A stretch of 5,635 nucleotides of DNA, from contig JAEZLG010000142.1 of NCBI GenBank assembly GCA_023435855.1, positions 1-5,635 on the forward strand, read 5' to 3'. Position numbers and translations under genes: made by a program. Below, one piece after another: positions 5,104 to 5,635 of this stretch. Source of the DNA: Bacillota bacterium. Its GTDB lineage: Bacteria; Bacillota; Clostridia; Christensenellales; CAG-138. The notes below the pieces were generated by a model, which saw nothing but the letters and a program-made list of their open reading frames with translations, did not search any database and was not told where the DNA came from. Numbering within the stretch: the first letter of the stretch is position 1; every line of letters begins with the position of its first letter.

Positions 5104-5287
5104 TTAGGCCGAATGGCCGAAAGCTGTGAAATAAAAATATCCCTCTCTTTTGAAATACGCTCCCCCAATCCCACATGAAAATATACCGCTATCATTACAG
5201 TAGCATATCAAACAACGCTTTTGCATATACATGAAATGGTACAAGCCTGCGCCACGATTTGATCAATTATTGACCGAGGTGAATTCC
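5104..5287. other. Rest of the divergent spacer
   Basis: Next to the stem-loop are two small palindromes, GCC-TTA-GGC (5101-5109, competing with the stem-loop arm) and GGCC-GAAT-GGCC (5107-5118). The remainder, to the plus-strand gene at 5288, is AT-rich. I found no -35/-10 pair at good spacing for that gene, though its promoter should lie here. The T-box consensus is absent on the asnS strand. Confidence 0.45.
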
Positions 5288-5635
5288 ATGTATGCAAGCC
5301 CCGTACCTCTTATTATCATTCGTGCGGATACACACGCACTCATTGAGGTAAACGGCCAATATATCGGCGAATGCGATAAGCAAAGCTATGTCGCCATGCC
5401 CGTTTCTGACAGCGGCGATTATTACGTATGCGCGCTGCCTCTCGGGGATGCCGAGCTTCGCTACCCCGTAACCCGCAAACTGAGCTTTGATTCGGGCGCG
5501 GTCACAGCACCGAATGCATCGGATGTGACGCTGTGCGCATGGCCCGGCGGCGTGTATGAGCTTTTTATCGAAACGGGCAGCTTTTTAAAGCATACGCGCC
5601 CTCCCTTTCCGCATACCATAGACACGCTCGAATAT
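5288..5635 (+). CDS. Unrecognised protein, N-terminal part (runs off right edge)
   Basis: 116 residues are in view, still open at the window end. The ATG at 5288 has GAGGTG six nt upstream, and the frame keeps protein-like composition throughout. There is no signal peptide, and no transmembrane segment is obvious. The N-terminal part alternates hydrophobic residues like a beta-rich domain: VPLIIIRADTHALIEVNG, then YIGECD, SYVAMPVSDSGDYYVCALPLGD. The pattern of an IEVNG turn followed by a GE turn and a strand ending in a Tyr-rich edge recalls PEGA-like small beta domains, but this is only a resemblance. A second strand-rich stretch follows (VTLCAWPGGVYELFIE). It points away from asnS and shares its spacer. 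The function is unknown. Confidence 0.75.
   Translation, partial: MYASPVPLIIIRADTHALIEVNGQYIGECDKQSYVAMPVSDSGDYYVCALPLGDAELRYPVTRKLSFDSGAVTAPNASDVTLCAWPGGVYELFIETGSFLKHTRPPFPHTIDTLEY

Noticed and set aside
4956..5195. In-frame N-terminal extension of asnS to an ATG at 5195
   Set aside because: The extension has no ribosome binding site, is not part of the AsnRS family, and would run through the promoter (4992-5020). GGGAGG with the GTG at 4955 explains the start better.
4956..5287. T-box riboswitch for asnS
   Set aside because: The conserved T-box (pattern AGGGTGGNACCGCG) is absent on the asnS strand, there is no terminator between it and the gene, and the predicted leader is only about 30 nt.

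Overview
The window looks like a stretch of chromosome from a low- to mid-GC Gram-positive bacterium, most likely an anaerobic gut-type Clostridia/Firmicutes lineage. The reasons are strong purine-rich ribosome binding sites (AGGAGG, GGGAGG, GAGGTG), TTG and GTG starts, sigma-A-like promoters, a RsfA/Myb-like coiled-coil regulator of the kind seen in Firmicutes, and a secreted wall-type protein. The species cannot be fixed from the sequence alone.

Layout, left to right. (1) 1-642, minus strand: the N-terminal 214 residues of a secreted, beta-helix-like surface protein that starts at a TTG and runs off the left edge. (2) 643-1025: an AT-rich spacer plus a doubtful 82-residue minus-strand ORF. 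(3) 1026-1823, plus strand: a complete PHP-family phosphoesterase (histidinol-phosphatase type). Its promoter is placed so that the transcript should begin at or next to the ATG. (4) 1824-2051: a convergent spacer made almost entirely of hairpins. (5) 2052-2972, minus strand: a Myb/SANT-like DNA-binding protein with an AT-hook-like linker and a coiled coil. (6) 2973-3572: a 600-bp non-coding spacer with a tandem repeat, a terminator-like hairpin and a train of small hairpins. (7) 3573-4955, minus strand: asparaginyl-tRNA synthetase (asnS), start corrected to a GTG, with a clear promoter just upstream. (8) 4956-5287: a divergent spacer holding a long stem-loop. (9) 5288 to the right edge, plus strand: the N-terminus of an unrecognised protein.

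The genes do not form an obvious pathway or operon. They appear to be separately transcribed housekeeping, regulatory and envelope genes. The unusual part is the non-coding DNA. The spacers at 1885-2048 and 3280-3568 carry two diverged copies of one hairpin element in the same orientation, with base changes in two stems compensated on the opposite arm. Each copy leads up to a further hairpin that touches the stop codon of a minus-strand gene. Many of the small hairpins share a three-base GNA loop closed by C-G. No CRISPR array, tRNA, rRNA, transposase or defence system is visible.
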